A DNA stretch of 64,000 nucleotides from Aspidapion aeneum (lineage: Eukaryota > Arthropoda > Insecta > Coleoptera > Brentidae), in the NCBI GenBank assembly GCA_963576565.1, contig OY755044.1, forward strand, positions 41,809,235-41,873,234. Direction: 5' to 3'. The notes beneath the pieces were generated by a model. That model worked only from the letters and a program-made list of their open reading frames with translations, was not told where the DNA came from and ran no database searches. Position 1 is the stretch's first letter; the number at the start of each line of letters is the position of its first letter. Of the stretch, positions 1-9,884 are shown piece after piece. The translations under genes and the position numbers were made by a program.

Positions 1-1250
1 TCATACATTCTTGCCAGGTCACTAAGTATAGTTCTTTTGGTACACACTGTATGTCTGCTGTCCTAAAAAGAGTAGAAAAAATGGTCTTTTACTGGATTTT
101 AAGCCCAGAATTTTTTGTATATTATCGCAATCTTGATCAAAAGATAAAGCATTGGTTTGAATATGGGATTGAGGCAGATCTTGTAATAATCGGGGGTTCA
201 TTACTAGTCCATTTTTTAGTCTCAAAGTTACCATTTCCTAAGAGCTCAATTAGTTGATTTTTTAATAAAATCGCGTTTTTTAAGTCGAAACTACCGGTCG
301 TCACATCGTCAATGTACGTGGATTCCCTAAGCACCTGTGCAGCCAGGGGTAGTTCCGAGTAATCAGCGGCAAGTTGTAAAAGAGTTCGTATCGCAAGATA
401 CGGGGAGCATGAAACTCCAAAAAGTACAACGTTTATTTCGTAATCTGTGATAGCTTCATGCGGCGAAAAACGCCAAAGTATTCTTTGAAATTTATGTTGA
501 CTTGAGTCAATAGCAATTCTTCTGTACATTTGTTTCAAATCGCAAGTGAAACAAACTTCATGTAATCGAAATTTAAGAATAATAGCAACTAAATCTTGTT
601 GCAATTTAGGCCCTGTATACACAGCAGAGTTAAGAGAGACCTTATTAGCCGCATGGCTTGAGGCGTCATACACAATCCTCATAGGGGTTGTCGAGGAGTC
701 TTTTTTAAAGACAGCATGATGACTGATGTAAAAAAATTGTGCATCTCAGGATCCGAGGGCGGCGCAACTTTAGTCATGTGCCCCTGGTCTATATAATCTT
801 GCATAGCCTCGGAATAAATAGAATTAAAAGATTGATTAAAAAGTAATCGTTTTTCCAACGAAAAAAATCTGCGCAAAGCAAGAGTGCGCGTGTCTCCAAA
901 ATCGGGAGACGTGACTTTATGCGGCATGGAGACGATGTAACGCCCCATGGAGTCCCTTTTAGTAGTTTCCTGAAAGTATGTTTCACAAAAAACGTCCTGC
1001 AAAATATTTTTTGCTAGGCACTTCCTCTACTTCCCAAAACTTTTGTAGCGTAAAATCAAGAGATTGATTTTCCAATGAAGTAAAAAAGCGCTACTTTTTA
1101 GTGAACAAGAAGAGGTTTCTTTAACTTTACCTAGAAGTGTCCAACCAAAAGAGGTATTTATACAGACAGGTTTATCAGGGCCGTTATTTATTCTCCCGTC
1201 TTGTAAAATATAGGGAAAAATGTCATTTCCAAGTAAAAAATCGATTTTTT
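1..1250 (-). pseudogene. BEL/Pao pol fragment: linker and reverse transcriptase
   Basis: This is the reverse-transcriptase part of a BEL/Pao pol polyprotein, which copies element RNA into DNA. On the minus strand, 1002-679 encodes the segment before the palm and 682-137 encodes the palm, with the motifs MRIVYDASS, TCDLKQMYRRI (first catalytic Asp) and the YIDDVTTG box (second and third Asp). At 1250-1020 other frames still read NTSFGWTLLG, a motif typical of the BEL/Pao linker after the protease. At least two frameshifts are needed to connect the parts, near 1010 and near 685, and a further frame change near 137 continues the domain to base 1. The catalytic residues are present but the frame is not open, so no protein is expected. 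Family assignment rests on motif recognition. Confidence 0.85.
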
Positions 1251-1251
1251 C

Positions 1252-1560
1252 CTATTTATTAAAATAGGGATCAACCAAGGTTAAGTTATCGATAAAGTGC
1301 CAGTCTTGCAAGTTATAAGGAACTGATGGTTTATTATCACAAATTTTATCAATCACAAAAAATGGTGTATTTATCGAAAATAGAGGGTCCACTAGGGAGC
1401 CAATAGTACAATTTATGTAAAAATTAGCAGTCGAGTTCATTTGATCTAACCCCTGTAGGGTCATTTGTATTTTGCATTTAGGTAGACCTAATTTATTCGC
1501 GAAATTTTTTGTTATAAAACTGCTTTGGGCTCCAAACATCTTTAATTTTAATTAGTACGG
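1252..1560 (-). pseudogene. BEL/Pao aspartic protease domain (DUF1758-like), broken
   Basis: The minus-strand frame from 1539 to 1252 (95 residues) reads GAQSSFITKNFANKLGL followed by a beta-rich stretch, as in the retroviral-type aspartic protease of BEL/Pao pol. The family normally has Leu-Asp-Ser/Thr-Gly at the active site. Here the residues just before GAQ read Lys-Met-Phe, so the catalytic Asp is lost or out of frame. It lies between the zinc-knuckle region and the reverse transcriptase, as expected for the family. There is a stop just upstream, so it is disconnected from gag. It would have cut the Gag-Pol polyprotein. Confidence 0.7.
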
Positions 1561-1831
1561 TAGAGAGCATGACCTCATGATGATTAAGTAACATGCCAAC
1601 AGTAGTGCTTTGCTGACCGCTAGAGACAGAGACAAATTTTCTCTATGGCTAGAGATTTGCTGACCACTGGAAGTGGGTTGACTTGTTGAGGTGAAAACTG
1701 GCTGACTCACGGGAATCCCAGGGAGTGCAGCAGATATGCTCTGAATAGCGAGTACCGAAGAATGAGTAGAATCAGTATAATTAGGGGTAGTATTATTCGT
1801 ATAGCTATGAGTAGGTGACCCTTGCGCATTA

Positions 1832-2338
1832 TTAGTTGCAAAGCATAAAAGAGAATGATGAAACTTGGCACAATGTAAGCACATTTTTGTGGTCTTGCAC
1901 CCGATCTGTGTGCGCAGACGCGAGACAGTTGATACAAGCTCGTCGAGCTTTAATAATATCAAAACGCCCCTGAGGACATTTCTGCAAAAATGAAGGACAT
2001 TGGAAAATAATATGTTTACCTTGACACAGTAGGCATGAAAGGTTTTTATTATTGCTAGCATCAGTAGAGTTATTATTCTGTCGGTCTTCCGAGTTCACAA
2101 AAAATTTAGAACGATTATTTCTATTATTAGAAGACGAAGAAAAAGTCGTAGAGCGCGTAATATGTTTACTGATTGTAGCGAGTTGAGGTTGAGGTTCCTT
2201 TTGAGGAAGAGCCTCAAGGGCAGTGCATTGCCTGGACACAAAATCTTTAAGAATATTGAATTTTGGTATTTCCGTGGACGCGTGTTCCTTTTCAAAGGCC
2301 TTTTTGGTCGAGTTGTCTAGCCGATCTAGGAACATCAT
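1832..2338 (-). pseudogene. BEL/Pao Gag C-terminal zinc-knuckle region
   Basis: The minus-strand frame 2338-1832 (168 residues) carries a zinc knuckle CLLCQGKHIIFQC (C-x2-C-x3-H-x4-C), followed by a second degenerate one, CINCLASAH, whose last Cys is not seen in frame. Tandem knuckles of this spacing are typical of arthropod BEL/Pao Gag-Pol, just before the protease. Upstream the frame is rich in Ser, Thr and Asn. The role in the family is nucleic-acid binding and RNA packaging. The frame is shifted relative to the gag N-terminal part at 3098-2616 and stops before the protease. Confidence 0.75.
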
Positions 2339-2339
2339 A

Positions 2340-3098
2340 GTTAAAATAAAGTCTGAAAGCGCCGCATTTTCTAACTTAAAGTTTTTTAAAGCCGCTCAAT
2401 TTTTCGTAAAGTTACGTAAACCTATTGCATTTTCAGATTTAAGGGGAGTAATATTTTCCATTTTTTTCGAGTGCGTCTCAGCCTTCAGGCGTTTATTATT
2501 ATACCTATCGAAAAGAGTAGAATACGCAATATGGTAATTTTCGTTAGTTATCGGTATATCTGAAATAAGGTCCAAGGGGGGCCTTCTAAGTACGAAACTA
2601 AAATATTAAATTTTTCTAAATTAGTGGCCTTAGTAGAGGTGTGAACCATCGTATTAAACGTTTGTCGAAAGGTGGGAAATTTTCACAATCACCCTTAAAT
2701 GGAACCAATTTCATTTTTGGAATCAAAGTATTTTCCGAGTGGCAAACGAACGTACTATTATGATCTGGGGAAGCTATCGTGAGATCCTCACTTGCTTTCT
2801 CAAACCGTTCATAGTGAATCGTTTGAATATCTTGGGATTTTTGAAAAAAATCCTCAAAAAAGGCATTTTCAATGGCAACTTTTGCCGCATCCGTAGCAAC
2901 CAAAGTAAGCACAGAATTATGGTGCTTTTCAAAGTCCTTTTCGAATTTTTTAAGCGATCTAAACCCCACCTTAAGTTTATTATGTAAGGAAGGATCAGTT
3001 TTTGCCTTTTCAGCAGTGGAAAAAAGGTATTTTAATTGTTCCATGGCCGTATTACGTAAAACCGTGGAACGGATAATTTTTTCCTGTGTTGTAGGCAT
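2340..3098 (-). pseudogene. BEL/Pao gag, N-terminal part
   Basis: The gag reading frame opens with ATG at 3098 (MPTTQEKIIR) and runs 160 residues to 2616. It is charged and helical, with repeated Lys/Glu and Leu spacing and a coiled-coil look (KFEKDFEKHH), as in the DUF1759-type Gag N-terminus of BEL/Pao elements. Near the end, KLVPFKGDCENFPPF matches the part of the family that usually reads LP-x-F-x-G-D. Sequence from 2615 to 2340 continues in another frame, so at least one frameshift is present. The start is supported by its position about 400 bases inside the primer-binding site with no earlier long frame. Confidence 0.75.
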
Positions 3099-3502
3099 TA
3101 TGTAGCAAATTAATTATTGATATCTTAGATGAATAGATGGCAACTACCTATGGATAGGTATATTTACCAAAAAATTTATTAACACAAAGACACCGCAGCA
3201 AAGCGAACGGCGAGAGCGCATAAAAACTGTGCGAGTTTTTTATCACCAGCTGCACGCTTTGATCTCGTGTTTTTTATTTATGTACTGGTCTTTTTAAAAG
3301 TATTTGAAAAGAGGATATTTAATATTATTTTTTAATAATTATCATTATATTATGTATTTTAGTATTAATTGGCAATTAAATGCACGTAAATGCGTATATT
3401 TGAGTAATGTAACATTTCTACACTTTGCAATAAGAAATTTATTTAGCAAATTAAGTCCTTAAAATTCCAAAAAACAGGATGATTTTAACAGGATTGAACA
3501 TA

Positions 3503-3519
3503 TCCGGCTCGAAGGACCA
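3503..3519 (-). promoter_or_regulatory. Primer-binding site, tRNA-Tyr type
   Basis: The plus strand reads TCCGGCTCGAAGGACCA, which is the 3' end of an insect tRNA-Tyr (T-arm, acceptor stem and CCA). The minus strand, the element's sense strand, therefore carries TGGTCCTTCGAGCCGGA, the complementary primer-binding site. It lies about 400 bases upstream of the gag ATG. A tRNA gene is excluded because the rest of a tRNA is absent and the CCA is encoded. Confidence 0.75.
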
Positions 3520-3522
3520 AAA

Positions 3523-3964
3523 TGAAAGGGTAGGGTTAAGGTTATTTCAGCATGGAGGGTATAAACTAGGGTACGCGTGGTTCCAATCCTGTTTGAATCC
3601 CGGTTCTTGGGTTCAAGACACTCAATAGTAGTAAACGAAAAAAGTTATTTAGTTAGTTAGGTATTGATCAGAAAAACCGCAAGGTTAAAATTGTGATGTA
3701 TATGTCGATATATGAATGACGGCTGTCGTGATGTGTGTTTATATACTCGATGCTTCCTTCTTTTCGCAAGGCGCGCACCGGCTCGCGCGTCGGTGGTTTC
3801 CACACAGTCCATTCTTTAGTGCAGAAGGAAGTAGGGGTAGGAAGGGTAGAAACACCTAATAGGGAGAAGTGCGTCGAGCTTGATAATTATTTAGAGTAAA
3901 ATTAAATTAAACGCGCAAATTTCTATTTGCAATAGTGTAGTAAAATTAACTAGAAAAACAAACA
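3523..3964 (-). repeat. Probable 5' LTR of the BEL/Pao element
   Basis: The LTR should end three bases before the primer-binding site, at a minus-strand CA (3524-3523). The other end is set tentatively at a minus-strand TGTTTG at 3964, where the disrupted LINE coding frame ends. That gives about 440 bp, a normal BEL/Pao LTR size. The partner LTR is outside the window, so the outer boundary is only inferred. The interior has a GC-rich patch (about 3765-3800) in an AT-rich background. Confidence 0.45.
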
Positions 3965-3970
3965 ATAACT

Positions 3971-4600
3971 TCAAAAAATAAATTCTAAAAATTTCCCAAA
4001 AATAAAGCAATAGGAGGACGAGAACGAACCAGTACTAGTCACAGATATACCTCTATAATTGTCACATATATCTTTCCTTCCTTTTTTGCGTATTGTGGAT
4101 ATATATGACGTTTTCCACTCAGTTGGTACTACAGTTCCATTTAAATATTTTTGGAAAAGATTCCGTAATCTCCAAACCATTCTTTGTCTGGTATTGGTGA
4201 AATAATATCTCTGCATGTTTCTTTTTTGATCGATCTTATAGTTTTCCAGCTTTCGGTACTTCTCCTACCTCCTAAGTAAGAATCTATTTTCTGGCACTTT
4301 TGCGTCTTTTGGGATAAGTAGGTGTGATATAATTTCCTTTTTTCCTCTATTTCTCTCTCAATCTCAGCATCCCACCAGTATGGTTTTCTTCTTTTAGAAG
4401 TTTCTTCCACTAATCCTAGTGCTTCTTTTGCAGCTTGATGGATGCTTAATATAATACCTTCGTATTCCTCATCTGGGGTTTCATCTGAACTTGTATTAAG
4501 TTTTTCGTTCAGTCTCTTTTGTATATACAGTGATCAATTTCTTCAATCACTGTATTATCAAGATGTTGTTGATGCAGGCTTCGGCCTTGATAAGGAAAGA
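3971..4600 (-). pseudogene. LINE linker and start of reverse transcriptase, truncated
   Basis: Downstream of the endonuclease, the minus-strand frame 4410-4141 reads KPYWWDAEIEREIEEKRKLY, the conserved linker before RTE-type reverse transcriptases. The frame 4216-3971 reads EWKTSYISTIRKKG and CDNYRGISVTST, the first RT motif (usually NYRGI). The catalytic YADD region is absent because coding similarity ends near 3971 at the presumed BEL/Pao insertion point. A frame change lies near 4180. The protein is non-functional. Confidence 0.8.
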
Positions 4601-5327
4601 GAATTTTGGACTCCAGAAAATAGTGATCACTTCCGCATGTTGATCCACGCTTTGTTCTGACATCTTGAATTTTTAGTTTTGTCTTTTGTTTAGTGATAAG
4701 ATAATCAATGACGGATTTTAGGTTTTGTGAGGGTTTGGTTCAGGTATATTTGTGTATTTCCTTATGTTGAAAAAAACCGTTTTGGATTTCTAAGTTTAAT
4801 TGCTCACATACTGTAATTAGCCGGTTTCCATTGTCATTAACAATATTTTCTCCATATTGGCCAACTGTCAGATCATTAACTCTGTTACCGGTTCTACTAT
4901 TTAAATCTCCCAATATGACAATTTCTCTAGATGTACTTACTGCTGATATTTCATTGTGTATTTGTTCAAAAAAATTGTCTTTCACGGCTACATTTGCATC
5001 GTCATTATACGCATAAATTCCAAAAATCGTAAGTCTCATTCCTTTAATTGTTATATTCATTTTAATTAGCCTTTTATTTACTGCTTCCCAGTTGGTAATA
5101 AATTTGTGAAATCTATTGTTGACCAAAATAGATACTCCTTGTTGAGCATGTTTTTCTTTTGCCACTCCGCTATAGAAATGGTCATATTGTCCTAGATTTT
5201 CAGATCCTTTTCCTTTCTTTTTCGTTTCTGTTAATACAGCAAGGTCTACCTTCATTCTGCTGCACTCATGTACTATTTCATTAACTTTTCGACCCATTCC
5301 TTGTACGTTCCATGTACCAAAAATCAT
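4600..5327 (-). pseudogene. LINE APE-type endonuclease domain
   Basis: This domain nicks target DNA to prime reverse transcription. The minus-strand frame 5327-4740 (195 residues) begins MIFGTWNVQGMG, then LTETKKKG (catalytic Glu), YNDD and ILGDLNSRTG (catalytic Asp/Asn), the signature of the exonuclease-endonuclease-phosphatase fold. The frame is cut by a TGA directly after HKYT, where the family normally has Trp; the same frame continues past it with IDYLI and then GSDHY, the last catalytic Asp-His pair, near 4640. So one point stop inactivates an otherwise recognisable domain. The frame is open a little upstream of the ATG (RRTKQRNRN), so the true start may be earlier. Confidence 0.85.
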
Positions 5328-5739
5328 ATTCCTGTTTCTTTGCTTGGTTCGTCTTAGGTTTTTCTTTTCTTTCCGAGGCGTTTGATTGGGTTATTTAACA
5401 GTTTACGTTTTTTCTGGGTATCAGAGAGTTAGTCTGATGCTCCAACCCCCAGCCTGGAGGACCAAGTGATTTTTGATCGAGGTTTTCTTCCCGTAGCCTT
5501 TGATGATTCCAACGCCGGTACTACAAGGCAGCATCTTCTTCACCTGTGATCCTAGGCAGGAGCCCTTACAGGGTGCTATCATCCGGGCCAGATGAACCCT
5601 GGTTTTTTTACGAGGTTGTTACTCCCCCCTCTACTCCTTCCCCGTTAGTGCAATGGGACCCCAGGCTTGAGACTGGTATAGCGGAGACCCAAATTTATAT
5701 AAATCATTTTTCACAATGTCCACAAACAAAAAATCAAGG

Positions 5740-5935
5740 AAAGAAAAATTGGGTTTTTTTTACCAGAACAACACTAAATCTACGTGTAATTGGACATCTG
5801 TCAAATTCATCCCAAATACAATATGGCGGCTCAAACATGAAAAACAGGATAATTTTGGAAAATTCACAACTTTTTTTTTCAAAACCGATTCTTTCTAAAT
5901 TAACTTACTTTTATAAATAAAAACTATTATTCACT
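5740..5935 (-). repeat. Dispersed repeat F, partial copy
   Basis: This segment is the reverse complement of sequence at about 18640-18810 and 45470-45630 (shared landmarks: CAATATGGCGGCTCAAACAT, CTACGTGTAATTGGACATCT). It lacks the hairpin half present in the other two copies. No coding content is seen. Confidence 0.75.
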
Positions 5936-6049
5936 TGCGAAACTGTTTATTTTAGAAAAAACCCACAATTTACCTAAAAGATGTGAATTAACAAGTTGTA
6001 ACCATAAGAGTTACGTTTTTACCATAAAAAAAATTCAGTTATGCTTAAC

Positions 6050-6300
6050 AACGTACAAAATTGGCCTTTTAATTACGTTTTTAAAACGTTTCAAAGACGT
6101 TAACATTTTTTAAACGTCCCCTGAACGCTTTTTAAATTTCCCCTGAACGTTTTTTAAACGTCCCCTAGAACGTTTTTTAGACGTCTTTGAAGCGTTTTTT
6201 GTACGTCCTTGAAACACGTATAAAAAATTAAATTTGACAAACGTTTTTAAAACGTTTTAAAGACGTTCTGTAGGGACCTTAAACGTAAAAAAGACCCACA
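6050..6300. repeat. ACGTTTTTAAAACGT-rich repeat block, left part
   Basis: Short units of the form ACGTTTTTAAAACGT, AACGTCCCCT and GACGTCTTTGAA recur irregularly. The same motifs resume at 7735-7805 on the other side of a TIR element, so the block was probably split by that insertion. No ORF. Confidence 0.6.
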
Positions 6301-6322
6301 AAAACATTCGAGGGACCTTCCA

Positions 6323-7709
6323 CCCACTAAACACAAAAACATTTTAATAACGTTAAAATAATGTATAAGTTAAAAACATAACGATATCGTTAGGTTGGAT
6401 GTTAGTTTTAACGTCATATTCATAGTGAAAAAGAAGCTTAACAACCCGTTTTCTGACGTTAGAAAAATTATCTTATGTTATGATAACGTTTTTTTAAAGT
6501 GTTTTTCGAACGTAAAAAAATATTGATTTTTAATAGTGGAAAAGAAATGTTTTTCTAACATTGAGAAATTAATGTTTTTTTAACAGTGAAAAAATCTATA
6601 TATTTTCCAAATATCTCTAAAGATAAGGTAACATAAATAACGTAAATAAAATTCTTTTATTTTGGAAACGCAGGGCAGCAACAGTCTGTTGAGGTTTTCG
6701 TGAACTCGATACTCAGTAAAGGAAATTCGGATCCGTAGCTTCTGAAAATAAAATTTAAAATTATATGTAAGTAAACAATAATTTTGTAGTAAGTGCCTCG
6801 CCCTCGTTCTCATTAATGCTCAGGTGAATAGAAGGCAAACAATATTTTACTGAATGCTCGTTTGAAATTCGCACTCTGATCGGATCGGGTCCCGTGCCGA
6901 GGCATTCGTTTGGTCCTGCTGCGAGGCTTGCGAATTCTGTCTCAAATGAATACGCGGCTTAAGGTCCGGCGGCTTAAGGTCCGGTGGCTAATCATTCGCG
7001 GTGAATTGTCGCATTCCCTGTCTGATTAACTGTAACGTAGGTATGCGATATTCCATACAAAACAATTTTTTTACTTTTGTTTACTTTTCTTACCTAATTT
7101 TGTGATGCTTTATTTAAATCACTGCATACATATTTGTTATTCTTTAACTATACCATCTTTTCCACACAACTGTTGTATATTCCTATCCAAACATGTATTG
7201 ACTATGATTATTAATAATTGTGCTTTTAATTTGCTATGTTTTTACTACAAAAGGTAAATATTTTAACCAAAATTGCACAAATTGTATCTGCTACCGACTC
7301 GTATGAACTCGCAGCGAAATGCAACTAAAAATGGCGATGGCCCGTTCTGGTAGTGGAACTATGCGGCAGCGCCCTCTATAGTATCATTTTTTTAAAATAT
7401 TTAAAAAACAAAACATTTATTAGCATCATATATTATCTCAACGTTAGAAATGAGATCTAGGAAAAACATTATAAAAATAACCATATACCTATTGATGGTA
7501 TTATTTTTAATGTTAATAAAATTATGGTTTTTTAAATATTGGTTTCTTAACGTTATTAAGAAATATATTTTTGGTAATGCCTTTACATGAAATTTTCGTT
7601 AGGATTTTCATTATGTTTTTTTAATGTCAAAAGTTGACTTAATTTTAACACAAATTTGTGCTAGAAAAAAAAATTATTTAACGTTTTTTACGATTTTGTG
7701 CTTAGTGGG
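6323..7709. mobile_element. 1.4 kb TIR element, unclassified
   Basis: The left end CCCACTAAACACAAAA and the right end TTTTGTGCTTAGTGGG are inverted repeats of 16 bp with one mismatch; subterminal sequence on both sides is rich in AACGTT. The dinucleotide CA flanks both ends (6321-6322, 7710-7711), which may or may not be a target duplication. No transposase frame is visible. The interior has a GC-richer stretch (6840-7020) with a 15-bp unit, CGGCTTAAGGTCCGG, repeated twice in tandem at 6955-6984. It looks like a non-autonomous DNA transposon. Confidence 0.6.
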
Positions 7710-7734
7710 CAGAAACCTCTATGGGTCCCAGAGG

Positions 7735-7805
7735 GACCTAGGCGTATGTTTTTAAAACGTCCCCTAGGTCGGAAATAGACGTTTTAAGAACGTTTTTAAA
7801 ACGTA
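7735..7805. repeat. ACGTTTTTAAAACGT-rich repeat block, right part
   Basis: Carries GTTTTTAAAACGTCCCCTAG and CGTTTTTAAAACGTACCT, the same motifs as at 6050-6300. Interpreted as the other half of the block split by the TIR element. Confidence 0.55.
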
Positions 7806-7809
7806 CCTG

Positions 7810-8600
7810 TGTTACTAGGAGGGTTACCACCACCAAAGTTGGAGAAAAAAGTGTTTTACCTAAAACGAAAATCTTCCGCCTCCAAATGATTATCTGGCTA
7901 ATTATTAAAAATGTAGTATTATTTTTTTTGCTAAAATGACAAAGTTGAGGAGATAAAGGCTGTCAATTTACCTTCGAAAATATAAAACCAATAAACATTT
8001 TTTAAACTTTTTATGTTTGCTTGCATTTAAATTTATATTATTTAAAAAAAATATCAATTATATGTTATTATTATATCTACTTTACTCTATTCGCTTAGAT
8101 GCCTTCATACACTTTTCATTTTAATGCAAAGTTGACTCCACGCTAGCTATTCTCTTACTTGAACGATGTGATAGCTATTTTGATTCTTTATTTAAATCTG
8201 GTTTAAATGTTTCAATGCGTTAATTAGTTTTTAAGTTATTTCCAAATAATTGAAAAAAATAGAGGTCTTTGGGGTATATTTAAAAATTATGCTTTTAATG
8301 AAAACCATAAGAACTTTTTGAAAGTAACTTAAATTTGTTTAACATACATAACAGATCAGGTTTTGACTTATTAATCGCGCTTTTTTTTAAATATGGCGGA
8401 TTCAATATGGCGTAAAAGCATATTTAAAAACCAATTGTATCTTTTTTATTTTTTATCCGATTTTAATACAACAAAGCTTAAATTACTTGATTTAAAGCGT
8501 ATTACAAAACAACTTAAAAAAAAATTTCATGTTCGAAAAAAAAATTGGGTGAAACAAGTGATAAAAATTTTACTTATTTTATTTTTAATTGACCCCCATA
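7810..8600. other. AT-rich sequence without a recognisable feature
   Basis: No gene, inverted repeat or motif that I can support. The longest open frame (8393-8629, 78 codons on plus) is Lys/Asn/Phe/Leu-rich, as expected by chance in AT-rich DNA. Confidence 0.5.
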
Positions 8601-9880
8601 TACGGACGTCGCTGAAGGGTTTGTCGTAATTAAACCCCACTGACTTACAAATTGTTAAAAATAAAATTTTATTTCCTACAATAAAGTATAAAACACATTT
8701 TTGCCAATTAGAATAGAATTAGAATAGAATTATTTATTTAACTACGTGAATACAAACAGTATTTTGTAGCAGGTCATCACTAGAAAAAAACAAATTTACA
8801 AAATCATAAAAAAAAACTACAATTGTAAAATTAGAAAAACCTTAACAAACAACATATAAGTGTAAATAAACAAAATACATTATAAAAAATTGTAGTATAG
8901 AAAGGATTATCTAAAAGATACTTTTTTACCGCAGACTTAAATTTCCTGTCATTAAGTGATTTTATTTCTGTAGGAATATGGTTATATAAATTAAAATTTA
9001 AGCTATTTTTACTAGTTTTCATCAATCTGTTTCTCTATCATTAAATTATTTGAATTTTTTGTGGCATATGAATGAAGATCAGAATTTTTTGTAAGAAAAT
9101 TGCGTTTTACGTGTATTTCTTGAACTTCTAGATAAAAATTGAGCTTAGTTTCTGAAAAAATTGGAAAAAACTTGTAACAGAATTAATTTCTTTGGTGATT
9201 TGTAAAAATTGATTTAAGTTGTACAGGCCTGTGAAGTTTTAATCTGAAGATAAATCTTAAATTATTATACACGTTTAAAAGGAAATTTTATTGTCTACAA
9301 TCGACTATAGGTCACAATTTTGGATAGAGAGCTTGGTTTTTAAGATAATTGGGTAAAACCTTTGTGGTTTCTTTAATTTTTTTGTATTTTCTTAATAAAC
9401 GGACGCCGCTGGAGAGTTTGTCATTAGCCTGACCCCACTGACTAACACATTGTTAAAAAGGAAATTTTATTTTCTATAATAAACGGCAAAATATTTTTTT
9501 TTCCAAAAAGCTTAATTTTTGAGATTTCCAAAAAGCTTAATTTTTGAGAAAATTGGATAAAACTTTTAACTTAGTGATAAATTGATAAATTTAGTGATTT
9601 TTCAAAATTGATTTTATTTACGGACGCCCCTAAATTGTTATAAATAAAACTACCATTGCCTTATTATACATCATTTAAAAGGCAATTTTATTGTCTATAA
9701 CAAAGTGTGTATTATATTTTTTGATATAGAGCTTGGTTTGTTTCTTTTTTAAATTTCACTACCTTAATCAACGGACGCCGCTGGAGTCAGTCGTACCTCA
9801 CTGACTTATACATTGTTGAAAAGGAAATTTTATGGTCTACAATAAAGATTAGTACATTTTTTCCCTAAGCCTAGTTTTTA
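8600..9880. repeat. Irregular degenerate tandem repeat
   Basis: The phrase CGGACGCCGCTGGAG and variants recur near 8603, 9400, 9621 and 9773, each usually followed by CCCACTGACT, ATTGTTAAAAAGGAAATTTT and a poly-T phrase. The block AAGGAAATTTTATTGTCTAC recurs near 8655, 9280, 9457, 9680 and 9820. Spacing is irregular (about 150-370 bp) and a LINE tail interrupts the first gap. Confidence 0.65.
8705..9060 (-). pseudogene. LINE 3' end fragment (Jockey/CR1-like pol C-terminus)
   Basis: The minus-strand frame 9025-8831 reads FNLYNHIPTEIKSLNDRKF, then FKSAVKKYLLDNPFY, the closing segment typical of Jockey/CR1-type LINE pol proteins (commonly LP.EI...F...L..YLL...FY). The rest of the protein is missing, as in a 5'-truncated insertion. 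The 3' tail at 8707-8737 is a short tandem repeat (AATAG/AATT units), in keeping with microsatellite-like tails of such LINEs. The element sits inside the irregular tandem repeat. Confidence 0.75.
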
Positions 9881-9884
9881 AGAA

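Larger units (their letters stand above)
1..3964 (-). mobile_element. BEL/Pao LTR retrotransposon, 5' part, cut by the window edge
   Basis: Reading on the minus strand from right to left, the order is LTR, tRNA primer-binding site, gag, zinc knuckles, aspartic protease and reverse transcriptase, which is the BEL/Pao order. All coding parts are broken by frameshifts or stops, so this copy is dead. RNase H, integrase and the 3' LTR would lie left of base 1. The right end abuts a LINE of the same orientation whose reverse transcriptase stops at the junction, so the BEL copy probably inserted into that LINE. The outer LTR boundary (about 3964) is an estimate from a TG/CA search, not from a second LTR. 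Confidence 0.85.
3965..5700 (-). mobile_element. RTE-like LINE (CFDP2-type endonuclease and RT), interrupted
   Basis: A minus-strand non-LTR retrotransposon with its 5' end near 5700. The 5' leader (5700-5390) is GC-richer than its surroundings, followed by an APE-type endonuclease and the start of the reverse transcriptase. The RT frame stops near 3971, where the BEL/Pao LTR begins, so the 3' half is missing here and may continue left of the BEL copy outside the window. Proteins of this type are often labelled craniofacial development protein 2-like in insect annotations. Confidence 0.8.

Noticed and set aside
3503..3519. tRNA-Tyr gene
   Set aside because: Only the 3' 17 bases match, with CCA included. 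The rest of the tRNA is absent and the position fits a retrotransposon primer-binding site.
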